A stretch of 30,622 nucleotides of DNA from positions 21,070 through 51,691 of the forward strand of contig VBJR01000023.1 in NCBI GenBank assembly GCA_005880175.1, written 5' to 3'. Positions 17,081-24,404 of the stretch are shown here, in pieces. This stretch comes from Chloroflexota bacterium (GTDB taxonomy: Bacteria > Chloroflexota > Dormibacteria > Dormibacterales > Dormibacteraceae). Under the pieces are notes generated by a model. That model had not been told where the DNA came from. It was given only the letters and a program-made list of their open reading frames with translations, and did no database searches. Each line of letters begins with the position of its first letter. Position 1 is the stretch's first letter. A program made the translations under genes and the position numbers.

Positions 17081-17257
17081 AGGGGGCCATCCGCCGGCAA
17101 ATCGCCCCCTTGGGAGCCGTAGGCAGGCACATTCGCCGGCGGTTGGCCCTGTCCGGTCGCCCGGCCGGGCCCGAAAGGGCCGCTGGCCGGCCAACGGCCC
17201 TTTCGGAGGGTCGCGAACGGGCCGCTGGTGCACCAACGGCCCTCATTAGCCGGCTAA
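17081..17257 (+). repeat. Cluster of nested palindromes at the centre of the inverted repeat
   Basis: Hairpin 17171-17206 has arms CCGAAAGGGCCG/CGGCCCTTTCGG around TGGCCGGCCA with one C/A mismatch. Hairpin 17219-17242 has the same plan, GGGCCG/CGGCCC around TGGTGCACCA. Others: AGGGGGC/GCCCCCT (17081-17110), CGCCGGCG (17134-17141), GCCCGGCCGGGC (17159-17170) and TTAGCCGGCTAA (17246-17257). No credible protein is encoded here. Confidence 0.75.
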
Positions 17258-17288
17258 CGTCCCTTGTATGTGCTGTAACTGTGTCAGA

Positions 17289-17434
17289 AGCAGCGACGGG
17301 AGGGCGTCAAGGCCGCGCCAGCGCCGTAGGGAAGCCTTTACGCCCGGCAATCGCCTGCCAGGCTGGCAACAGGGCGGCGCGGAGCGCCCCCTTCGCCCGA
17401 ACTCGGCCGCCCAGCCACGGCCCCGCCGACCAGG
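17289..17434 (-). repeat. Right arm of a large imperfect inverted repeat
   Basis: Reverse-complement partner of 16924-17069. Its internal stem is GGGCGTCAAGGC (17302-17313) against GCCTTTACGCCC (17334-17345); relative to the left arm one G-C pair is replaced by C-G, keeping pairing. Confidence 0.8.
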
Positions 17435-17462
17435 GGTCGCTCGACGAGTGCCGAGCGACCCC
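17433..17462 (-). terminator. Strong hairpin downstream of the two-domain VOC gene
   Basis: GGGGTCGCTCG (17433-17443) and CGAGCGACCCC (17452-17462) form a perfect 11-bp stem with an 8-nt loop, about 18 nt past the stop codon at 17480. No clear T-run follows. Confidence 0.5.
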
Positions 17463-17479
17463 CTGATGGCGATGAGCCC

Positions 17480-18244
17480 CTACTGAGGCGTCGGCCCGAT
17501 GACCGCGAACGTCGCGCCCGCCGGGTCGGTCAGCACCGCGAACCGCCCCTGCGGGATGTCCATCGCCGGCATCATCACCGTGGCGCCCAGCTCCTGCGCC
17601 TTGCTCACCGTGGCGTTGGTGTCCGCCACCGTGAAGTAGGACAGCCAGAACGGCGGCACGGCGGCCGGCACCTGCGCCGGCATCCTCATCATGCCCCCGA
17701 TGGACTTCCCCCGCAGGTGCCACTCCGTGTACGGCTCCTCGCCCTCGTGCGTGTGCGGGTCCCAGCCGAACACCGAGCTGTAGAAGCCCTTGGCGGCCTC
17801 CGGGTCGCGCGTGGACAGCTCGTTCCACGTCAGCGACACCGGCGTGTTGAAGACCTCGGCGCCCTTGTGCTGGTTCGGCTGCCACAGCCCGACCACCGCG
17901 CCGGTCGGGTCCTGCAGCATCGCCATGCGGCCGGAGTCGCCGATCTCCATCGACTCCATCAGCACCTGGCCACCGGCCTGCTTCGCCTTCTCCGACGTCG
18001 CCGCGGCGTCGTCCACGCTCACGTACGTGGTCCACACCGGCGGCTGGCCCGGGTTCATGATCGGTCCGACGCCGGCGACCATCTTGCCGTTGGACCGGAG
18101 CATCCGGTAGCCGCCGAACTCCGGCGAACCCTCGTCGGCCGTCCAGCCGAACAGGGCGCCGTAGAACTGCACGGACGCGTCCACGTCGGGACTGCTCAGA
18201 TCGACCCAGCTCGGGGTGCCGGGCGCGATGCCATTTTCAGCCAT
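17480..18244 (-). CDS. Two-domain VOC (glyoxalase-like, CFP30B-type) protein
   Basis: Tandem VOC domains in 254 aa. Domain 1 begins GTPSWVDLSSPDVDASVQFY and contains LFGWT and PVWTTYVSVDD; domain 2 begins VSLTWNELSTRDPEAAKGFY with VFGWDP and PFWLSYFTVAD. This layout matches the actinobacterial CFP30B/glyoxalase-like group, often annotated as hydroxylase or bleomycin-resistance-like without proven activity. Metal-ligand histidines are largely absent, so it may be a binding protein. ATG 18244 has AAGGAGTG upstream and a TAGGAT -10 box at 18296-18291, so it has a real leader of about 45 nt. Confidence 0.9.
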   Translation of the reverse strand: MAENGIAPGTPSWVDLSSPDVDASVQFYGALFGWTADEGSPEFGGYRMLRSNGKMVAGVGPIMNPGQPPVWTTYVSVDDAAATSEKAKQAGGQVLMESMEIGDSGRMAMLQDPTGAVVGLWQPNQHKGAEVFNTPVSLTWNELSTRDPEAAKGFYSSVFGWDPHTHEGEEPYTEWHLRGKSIGGMMRMPAQVPAAVPPFWLSYFTVADTNATVSKAQELGATVMMPAMDIPQGRFAVLTDPAGATFAVIGPTPQ

Positions 18245-18290
18245 GGTTGGTCACTCCTTCCGGTTCAACAGTCAAGCGGACCCGACACCG

Positions 18291-18296
18291 AATCCT
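18291..18296 (-). promoter_or_regulatory. -10 box for the two-domain VOC gene
   Basis: Minus-strand TAGGAT lies about 47 nt before ATG 18244. With the Shine-Dalgarno AAGGAG this is a leadered gene, unlike most others here. Confidence 0.35.
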
Positions 18297-18323
18297 AGCG
18301 GAGATGTCAGGGGAGAGGAAAGC

Positions 18324-18887
18324 CTACGCTCGGGAGAGCTCGTCCCAGCGGAAGCAGCCGGTGACGTGGTCGTTGACCAGCCCGCATGCCTGCATCAGCG
18401 AGTACATGATCGTCGGTCCCACGAAGCCGAAGCCGCGCCGCTTCAGGTCCCGGCTGATCGCCCGCGCCTCCGGCGTCTCCGCCGGCAGGTCGGACAGCGC
18501 GTCCCGGCCCGGCTGCAGCGCGCGGCCGTCCACGAACGACCAGAGGTGCTCCGCGAAGCTGCCGCGCTCCTCGCGCACGGCCAGCAGGGCGCGGGCGTTC
18601 GCGATCGCGGACGTGATCTTGGCCCGGTTGCGCACGATCGAGGCGTCAGCCAGCAGCCGGTCCACGTCGGCGTCCGTGAACCGGGCGACCGCCTCCGGGT
18701 CGAAGCCGGCGAACGACCGCCGGTAGCCCTCGCGCTTGCGCAGGATCGTCATCCAGCTCAGCCCGGCCTGGGCGCCCTCCAGGGTCAGGAACTCGAACAG
18801 CGTCCGGTCGTCGCGGGCCGGGACGCCCCACTCCTGATCGTGGTAGCCGACCATCAGGGGGTCTTCGCCGGCCCACTCACACCTCAT
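18324..18887 (-). CDS. tag: DNA-3-methyladenine glycosylase I
   Basis: Removes 3-methyladenine from alkylated DNA. The family zinc-snap ligands are all present: Cys3 and His16 in RCEWAGEDPLMVGYHDQEW, and the C-terminal His and Cys in NDHVTGCFRW. The core shows LFEFLTLEGAQAGLSW, the base-recognition region with Glu and Trp, and RRGFGFVGPTIMYSLMQACG. The 187 aa length is normal. ATG 18887 is supported by minus-strand TAAGGT (18900-18895) 7 nt upstream, a leaderless arrangement. Divergent from purA. Confidence 0.95.
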   Translation of the reverse strand: MRCEWAGEDPLMVGYHDQEWGVPARDDRTLFEFLTLEGAQAGLSWMTILRKREGYRRSFAGFDPEAVARFTDADVDRLLADASIVRNRAKITSAIANARALLAVREERGSFAEHLWSFVDGRALQPGRDALSDLPAETPEARAISRDLKRRGFGFVGPTIMYSLMQACGLVNDHVTGCFRWDELSRA

Positions 18888-18894
18888 CCGGCAA

Positions 18895-18900
18895 ACCTTA
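18895..18900 (-). promoter_or_regulatory. Leaderless -10 box for tag
   Basis: Minus-strand TAAGGT (TANNNT), 7 nt before ATG 18887. Confidence 0.5.
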
Positions 18901-18934
18901 GGCGAATGGCGTGACGGGGCCGGCCGGAAGACGG

Positions 18935-18941
18935 TTTAATA
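18935..18941 (+). promoter_or_regulatory. Leaderless -10 box for purA
   Basis: TTTAATA lies 7-8 nt before GTG 18949. No Shine-Dalgarno sequence is present. Confidence 0.5.
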
Positions 18942-18948
18942 ACGGCCC

Positions 18949-20250
18949 GTGGTCATACTCGTCGTCGGCGGCCAGTGGGGTGACGAGGGCAAGGGCAAGA
19001 TCGTGGACCTGCTCTCCGAGCGGTCCGACATGGTCATCCGCGCCCAGGGTGGCAACAACGCCGGGCACACCGTCGTCACGGAGCACGGCGAGTTCAAGTT
19101 CCAGCTCATGCCCAGTGGCATCCTGCACCCCGACGTCACGTGCGTCATCGGCAACGGCGTGGTCGCCGACCCGCGCGTGCTGATCCGCGAGATCGAGCAG
19201 CTGCGCGAGCGCGGCATGGAGCCGTCCAACCTCGTGATCTCCGAGCGCGCCCACCTGGTCATGAGCTACCACCCGCTCTTCGACCAGCTCGAGGAGGCGG
19301 CCCGGGGCGACGACCGGCTGGGCACCACCTGGCGCGGCATCGGCCCGGCGTACGCGGACAAGATCCGGCGCATCGGCTTCCGGATCGGGGACCTCCAGAA
19401 GGAGGTCTTCATGCGCAAGAAGCTCGACTTCGTGATCGGGCAGGTCAAGAACCCGGTCCTGCGCGACCTGTACGGCGAGGAGTCGTTCGACTACGACCGG
19501 ATGATCGAGGAGTACCTGGGCTACGCCCGGGCGCTGGACCCGTACATCCGCGACACGTTCCCGATCGTCCAGGAGGCGCTCGACCGGCGCGCGAACATCC
19601 TGCTGGAGGGCGCCCAGGCGACCATGCTCGACCTGGACTCGGGCACGTACCCGTACGTGACCAGCTCCAACACGACGGCCGGCGGCCTGTGCACCGGGGC
19701 CGGGGTGCCGCCCACCCGCGTCGACAGCTCGCTCGTCGTCGTCAAGGCGTACACCACCCGCGTCGGCTACGGGCCGTTCCCGACCGAGCTGGAGGACCAC
19801 GTCGGCGACGCGATCCGGGAGCGCGGCCACGAGTTCGGCACGGTGACCGGGCGGGCCCGCCGGGTGGGCTGGTTCGACGGCGCCGTCGCGCGCTACGCCA
19901 GCCGCGTCAACGGCGCCACGTCCGTCGCGCTGACCAAGCTGGACGTGCTCGACGAGATGCCGGAGCTGAAGGTCTGCGTCGGCTACGACTTCCGGGGCGA
20001 GTTCCACGACCATCCGATGGCGAACATCTCGCACCTCAAGCACTGCGAGCCGCGCTACGAGACGATGCCGGGCTGGGAGCAGCCGATCGGGGACTGCCGG
20101 TCCTGGCTGGACCTGCCACCCAACTGCCGGGCGTACGTCGAGCGGGTCGAGGAGCTGTGCGGCGCGCCGATCGAGCTGATCGGCGTGGGGCCGCGCCGCG
20201 ACCAGTTCGTCGTCCGGGGCCGGCCGGACTTCCTGAAGGCGGCCGGGTAG
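18949..20250 (+). CDS. purA: Adenylosuccinate synthetase
   Basis: Joins IMP and aspartate using GTP, the first committed step to AMP. The N-terminal GTP loop is VVGGQWGDEGKGKIVDLL, followed by RAQGGNNAGHTVV with the catalytic histidine, the IMP loop TTWRGIGPAYADK, QATMLDLDSGTYPYVTSSNT, and C-terminal guanine recognition TKLDVLDEMPEL and VGPRRDQFV. Length 433 aa is normal. GTG 18949 directly precedes the conserved V-I-L-V-V-G-G-Q-W and is supported by the -10 box. kynU follows after only 10 nt. Confidence 0.98.
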   Translation: MVILVVGGQWGDEGKGKIVDLLSERSDMVIRAQGGNNAGHTVVTEHGEFKFQLMPSGILHPDVTCVIGNGVVADPRVLIREIEQLRERGMEPSNLVISERAHLVMSYHPLFDQLEEAARGDDRLGTTWRGIGPAYADKIRRIGFRIGDLQKEVFMRKKLDFVIGQVKNPVLRDLYGEESFDYDRMIEEYLGYARALDPYIRDTFPIVQEALDRRANILLEGAQATMLDLDSGTYPYVTSSNTTAGGLCTGAGVPPTRVDSSLVVVKAYTTRVGYGPFPTELEDHVGDAIRERGHEFGTVTGRARRVGWFDGAVARYASRVNGATSVALTKLDVLDEMPELKVCVGYDFRGEFHDHPMANISHLKHCEPRYETMPGWEQPIGDCRSWLDLPPNCRAYVERVEELCGAPIELIGVGPRRDQFVVRGRPDFLKAAG

Positions 20251-20260
20251 GCGCGGCCGG

Positions 20261-21419
20261 TTGCGGCGAGCCGGCGCCGAGCGGCTGGACGCGACCGACG
20301 ACCTGGCCTGGCTGCGCGACCGGTTCGTCGTGGACGAGGCCGGCCCGCTGTACCTGGACGGCAACTCGCTGGGCCGCCTGCCCCGGGCGACGATCGAGGC
20401 GGTGGACCGCCTGCTCCGCGACGAGTGGGGCGGCGGCCTGGTCCGCTCCTGGCTGGGCTGGATCGAGCACGTCGAGCGGGTCGGCGACCAACTGGGCCGG
20501 ACGCTGCTGGGGGCCGCGCCGGGCCAGGTGGCGGTCGGCGACTCGACGTCCGTGAACCTGTACAAGCTGGCGGCGGCCGCGCTGGACGCCCGCCCGGGCC
20601 GGCGCGTCGTCCTGACCACCGCCGACAACTTCCCGACCGACCGCTACGTGCTGGAGGGACTGGCGGCGGCCCGCGGCCTGGAGCTGCGCCTGCTCGGCCC
20701 GGGCGAGGTCGCGGCGGCGCTGGACTCCGAGGTCGCGCTGGTCTCCCTCTCCCACGTCTCGTACCTGTCGGCCGCCGTCGCGGACGTGGCCGGGATCACG
20801 GCCGCCGCGCACGCGGCGGGCGCGCTCGTGCTGTGGGACCTCTGCCACTCGGTCGGGGCGCTGCCGGTCGAGCTGGACCGCTGGGGCGTGGACCTGGCGG
20901 TCGGCTGCACGTACAAGTACGTCAACGCCGGGCCCGGCGCCGCGGCGTTCCTGTACGTGCGCCGCGACCTGCAGGAGCGGCTTCGGCAGCCGATCTGGGG
21001 CTGGTTCGGCCAGCGCGAGCAGTTCCGGATGGGGCCCGCGTACGACCCTGCGCCCGGCATCGGGCGCTTCGCCGTCGGCACGCCGCCGATGCTGTCGCTG
21101 GTCCCCGTGGGCACCGGCGTGGCGGTGCTGGCGGAGGCCGGGATCGAGCGGCTGCGGGCCCGGTCGGTCGCGCTGACCGAGCTGGTCGTGGCCCTCTGGC
21201 CACGTGTCGCTGGCCCATCCCGAGGCGAGCCGGGTCAGCCGCGCCCTGGTCGCGGCCGGCGTGGTGCCGGACTTCCGGCCGCCCGACCTGGTCCGGCTGT
21301 GCCCGGCGCCCGCGTACACTCGGTTCGCGGAGGTCTGGGACGCGCTGGACCGGATGCGCCGCCTGGTGGCGGCCGGCGAGCACCTGGCGCTGGCGGCGGA
21401 CCCCGGCCGGGTGACCTAG
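20261..21419 (+). CDS. kynU: Kynureninase, frameshifted near 21200
   Basis: PLP enzyme that cleaves kynurenine to anthranilate and alanine. It begins DLAWLRDRFVVDEAGPLYLDGNSLGRLP, shows DSTSVNLYKL, TADNFPTDRYVLEG, LVLWDLCHSVGALPVEL and the PLP-lysine motif TYKYVNAGPG with K219; GTPPMLSLVP marks the C-terminal domain. Near 21200 the frame shifts: the original frame degenerates into Pro/Arg/Gly sequence, while the next one carries HVSLAHPEASRVSRALV and ends at TAG 21417-21419. Roughly 20 residues expected between LTELVVAL and HVSLAHP are absent. GTGGCC-CTCT-GGCCAC, a perfect 6-bp hairpin, sits exactly at the break. TTG 20261 is the assumed start. The stop overlaps the convergent gene's stop in one CTAG. 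No other kynurenine-pathway gene is visible. Confidence 0.87.
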
Positions 21420-22350
21420 TCCGCGGGCCGGGGCCGGCGCGGCCGCCCCAGCGCCAGCGCTCCGTCGCGGAGGTCGCGCAGGCGCGCGGCGCTCTCCTCG
21501 CGGTGGTGGCGAACCCAGTCCAGGCCCTGCAGGCCGACGTTGAGCGCCTGCATGCCCGCCACCGCCACCACGGACGCTTCGATGGCGAAGCCGCGCGCGC
21601 GCACGGCGAGCGCGAGCGCGCCGGCCAGGAAGCCCAGCAGCGGGCGCCCGACGCCCGACGCGGGCAGCATGTGGCGGTCCGCCAGCACGAGCGCGGCCAC
21701 GAACCACAGGGGACCGCTGGCGAGCTGGTAGCCGAGTGACCAGCGCTCGACCGCGATCGGGACCAGCGCGCCGGCCACGAACGTGAGTACCACGAGCAGG
21801 CTCAGGCGGCGCGAGTACCACAGCCAGGCGGCGCCCACGGCGACCGCCAGCATGGACGTCGCCAGCACCGGCCCGGCCACGTTGCCCACGTACAGCCGCA
21901 CCGGGTCGAACGGCGCCTTGTCGCCGAGCTGCAGCCAGAGGCGGATCGGCTCGGACGTCTGCACGCCGTCGGGGGACATGTAGATCGCCGGGGCGCCCCG
22001 CGAGAGGAGCAGGACCGCGGCGTAGGCGAGGAGGCCGACCTGCAGGCGGGCGGCGGGAACACCGTGGCGCCGGAGCCCACCAGGGCCACGGCGACCAGCG
22101 CGGGGAGGAGGGGGGTGCCGTCCAGCGGCTGGCCCAGCAGGCGGGCGGCGAGGTGCGCGAGGAGACCGGCCCCCACCGCGATGACCACCGCCTCCAGCGC
22201 CACCAGACGGAAGAAGATGGCGCCGGCGGCGACCGGCGGCACCAGTGCCACCGTGGCCACGAGCGAGGGCGGTGCGGTCTCCGGCTCGACGCCGATGCGC
22301 TTCAAACAGGTGAGGGCGGCTCGGAGGGCCGCGGCTGCCTGCCCCGCCAC
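21416..22350 (-). pseudogene. Polytopic membrane protein (weakly RnfD/NqrB-like), split by a frameshift
   Basis: The N-terminal part (from GTG 22350) reads TAPPSLVATVALVPPVAAGA and LVALEAVVIAVGAGLLAHLA, then PLDGTPLLPALVAVALVGSG, the spacing seen in RnfD/NqrB-type proteins. Around 22045-22060 the frame breaks; the second frame continues ARLQVGLLAYAAVLLLSRGAP, several more helices (VLATSMLAVAVGAAWLW, LSLLVVLTFVAGALVPIAV, LWFVAALVLAD, FLAGALALAVRA) and a basic tail. The two parts clearly belong to one protein of roughly 310+ residues. Minus-strand TAGAAT 8 nt before GTG 22350 supports that start. The RnfD assignment is weak; no other rnf genes are present. The stop overlaps kynU's stop. Confidence 0.65.
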
Positions 22351-22358
22351 GGCGACCG

Positions 22359-22364
22359 ATTCTA
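22359..22364 (-). promoter_or_regulatory. Leaderless -10 box for the split membrane gene
   Basis: Minus-strand TAGAAT (5 of 6 to TATAAT), 8 nt before GTG 22350. Confidence 0.55.
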
Positions 22365-22433
22365 CGCAGATACACCCTCTCAGTGAGGCACCCTTTCACC
22401 GTTCGAGAGACCGGCCCGGGAGCCGCCCCGATG

Positions 22434-22439
22434 CATAAT
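22434..22439 (+). promoter_or_regulatory. Leaderless -10 box for the Asp-box protein
   Basis: CATAAT (5 of 6 to TATAAT), 9 nt before GTG 22449. It moves the start downstream of earlier in-frame codons to a GTG that begins a signal peptide. Confidence 0.5.
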
Positions 22440-22448
22440 CCGGGCCCA

Positions 22449-23708
22449 GTGTCGCGGTCTTCTCTCCGTCGTCTCGCGACCGGATGCATGGCTGGCGTGT
22501 GGGCGCTGGCGGCGAGCTCGATCGCCGCCGCCGGTTCCGACGACGTCTGGGCGCCCCTGGGCGCGCTGCCGGTGCGGCAGGACGGGCCCGTGTTCGCCCT
22601 GGCCACCGATCCGGCCGACGGCCACCGCCTGCTCGCGGGGACGTCCGGCGGCGCCGTGCTCCGCAGCGACGACGGCGGCGCGACGTGGCGGGCGGTCCGG
22701 TCCGGGCTGGGCCGGGGCGTGTCGGCGCTGGCGTTCGACCCGGGCCGGCCGGGCGTCGTCCTGGCGGGGACCCGGGGCGCCGGCGTCTGGCTGAGCGCCG
22801 ACGACGGCGTCAGCTGGCAGCGGCAGGCGGGGACGGAGGCGCGGACCGTGCGCGCGTTCGCGTTCGTCAGCGGCGCCGCGCTGGCGGGCACGGACGAGGG
22901 CGTGCTGGTGAGCCGGGCGGGCGGCCCGTGGGCGCCGGCCGGCCTGTCCCAGGTCCGCGTGAGCGCGCTGGCCGCCTCGGGCGACGCGGTCGCGGCCGGC
23001 GGCGACGCCTCGCAGGGATCGGAGGCCCTGCCGCTGTACATGAGCGGGGACGCGGGCCGGACGTGGGCGGCCGCCACCGGCGTGACCGGGCCGGGCGGGG
23101 CGGCGGCGGTCGCCGGGAGCAGCATGGTCACGGCGCTGGCGGCGCCCGCCGCGACCGGCGGCCCGCTGCTGATGGGCACCAACGCCGGCCTCTTCGCGTC
23201 GGCGGACGAGGGCGCCACGTGGCAGCAGGTCACGGGCGGCGGCGTCCTGCCCGGCACGGACTTCTCGGCCCTCGCCGCGTCGCCGCGCCATCCGGAGCGG
23301 CTGTACGCGGCCAGCGACGGGGGCGGGTCCGACCGGGGCGGCCTGTGGGCCTCGCCGGACGGCGGCGCCCACTTCACGGCGCTGGCGCCGCCCGCGCCCG
23401 AGGTGACCGCTCTCGCCGTCACGGGCGACGACGTGCCGCGGCTCCTGGTGGCGACGTTCCGGCCGGCCGACCACGCCGTCGCGCTGTGGACGTACCGGGA
23501 CGCCGGGGGGCCGCCGTCCGGCGTGGTCGCCGGCCCGGCCCCGACCGCCTCGCCGCCGGCCGCGGCCGCCCCGGCCGCGGCCGCCCAGCCCCTCTGGCGC
23601 GCGGTGCTGACGCAGCCGGAGATGCCCTTCGTCCTGGTCGGCCTGGCGGCCCTGGTCGCGGTGGTGGCGGCGCTGGCCGCCTACGTCCGCCGGGGCCGGG
23701 TGGGATAG
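22449..23708 (+). CDS. Secreted, C-terminally anchored Asp-box (BNR/YCF48-like) beta-propeller
   Basis: From GTG 22449 the protein has a signal peptide (RSSLRRLATGCMAGVWALAASSIAAAGS) and repeated blades, each with an Asp-box S-x-D-x-G-x-T-W: SDDGGATW, SADDGVSW, SGDAGRTW, SADEGATW and SPDGGAHF. An Ala/Pro linker and one membrane helix (FVLVGLAALVAVVAALAAYV) with a basic tail anchor it, so the propeller faces outside. Such repeats occur in sialidases and in YCF48-type assembly factors; the sialidase catalytic Arg triad and Tyr are not evident, so a binding or scaffold role is more likely. 419 aa. ridA follows closely but has its own -10 box. Confidence 0.82.
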   Translation: MSRSSLRRLATGCMAGVWALAASSIAAAGSDDVWAPLGALPVRQDGPVFALATDPADGHRLLAGTSGGAVLRSDDGGATWRAVRSGLGRGVSALAFDPGRPGVVLAGTRGAGVWLSADDGVSWQRQAGTEARTVRAFAFVSGAALAGTDEGVLVSRAGGPWAPAGLSQVRVSALAASGDAVAAGGDASQGSEALPLYMSGDAGRTWAAATGVTGPGGAAAVAGSSMVTALAAPAATGGPLLMGTNAGLFASADEGATWQQVTGGGVLPGTDFSALAASPRHPERLYAASDGGGSDRGGLWASPDGGAHFTALAPPAPEVTALAVTGDDVPRLLVATFRPADHAVALWTYRDAGGPPSGVVAGPAPTASPPAAAAPAAAAQPLWRAVLTQPEMPFVLVGLAALVAVVAALAAYVRRGRVG

Positions 23709-23711
23709 GCT
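23706..23711 (+). promoter_or_regulatory. Leaderless -10 box for ridA
   Basis: TAGGCT (TANNNT), 8 nt before GTG 23720; it overlaps the stop codon of the preceding gene. Confidence 0.45.
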
Positions 23712-23719
23712 TCGCAGTC

Positions 23720-24196
23720 GTGACCACACCGCTCGACCGTCTCCGCGGCCTCGGCTATGAGCTCCCGTCCGCCCCCGCTCCAATGGCGTCGTACGTCCCC
23801 ACGCGGCTGGTCCCGGTCGGGGACGGCAGGGCCCTCCTGTACATCGCCGGCCAGGTGGCGATGAAAGACGGCGAGCTGCTGACCGGCCGCGTGCCGACGG
23901 AGGTCAGCGTCGAGGTGGCACAGGAGTCGGCCCGCCGCTGCGCGCTGAACATCCTGGCCCAGATCGAGGCCGCGGCCGGCCTGGACAACGTCGAGGAGAT
24001 CGCCCAGCTGACCGGCTGGGTGCTGTCGGCCGACGACTTCGGCGGTCAGCCGCAGGTGGTCAACGGCGCGTCGGACCTGCTGGTCGAGGTGCTCGGCGAC
24101 GCCGGCAAGCACACGCGGGCGGCAGTGGGCACGAACTCGCTGCCGCGCGGCGTGACGGTGGAGATCGCCGCCACGGTGGTCGTCCGCCGGCGCTAG
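23720..24196 (+). CDS. RidA (YjgF/YER057c/UK114) family protein
   Basis: Members hydrolyse reactive enamine/imine intermediates made by PLP enzymes. This 158-aa version is the longer COG0251-like subgroup: N-terminal LRGLGYELPSAPAPMASYVP, core LLYIAGQVAMKDGELLTGRV, QESARRCALNILAQIEAAAG, and the C-terminal strand NSLPRGVTVEIAATVVV with a preceding Arg in HTRAAVGTN, where archetypal RidA has its catalytic Arg. The GTG start is set by TAGGCT 8 nt upstream. Kynureninase, 2.3 kb upstream, is PLP-dependent, but no functional link can be shown. Confidence 0.9.
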   Translation: MTTPLDRLRGLGYELPSAPAPMASYVPTRLVPVGDGRALLYIAGQVAMKDGELLTGRVPTEVSVEVAQESARRCALNILAQIEAAAGLDNVEEIAQLTGWVLSADDFGGQPQVVNGASDLLVEVLGDAGKHTRAAVGTNSLPRGVTVEIAATVVVRRR

Positions 24197-24254
24197 CGGC
24201 GTCTCTGCCCGGTCCGTGCACCCGGCGGAGCGCTCCCAGTTCGGACACTGGCTG

Positions 24255-24404
24255 TCGTAAGCAAGGGCTCCGCCCGAGTGTGTGAGTCCGTCTACCCGAG
24301 ATCGCCTGACGTCGATTCCAGACGCGGAGCGATGCGCCGGAGGCGCCCCGAACGTCCCGGACAGCGGGGGTGTTCTGGAAGAGGGGGCCTGCCCCCTCTT
24401 GCAT
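24255..24404 (-). repeat. Dispersed 3'-UTR-type repeat, copy B
   Basis: Minus-strand copy of the element at 15162-15318. It begins immediately after the yvcK stop codon, in yvcK's orientation, with the same three hairpins: GGGGGC-AG-GCCCCC (24396-24383), GCGCC-TCC-GGCGC and GGGC-GGA-GCCC. Loops differ between copies while stems are conserved. Confidence 0.75.

Noticed and set aside
16574..17236. Minus-strand frame covering the inverted repeat
   Set aside because: It spans the end of the ligase gene antisense and then repeat sequence; the similar peptide seen in a plus-strand frame of the other arm is explained by the DNA repeat.
21416..23422. 668-codon minus-strand frame as a single long protein
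   Set aside because: Only its last ~215 codons are real membrane-protein sequence; the rest is antisense to the Asp-box gene and to the N-terminal half of the split gene.
22449..23708. Sialidase
   Set aside because: Asp-boxes are present, but the catalytic Arg triad and nucleophilic Tyr of sialidases are not evident.
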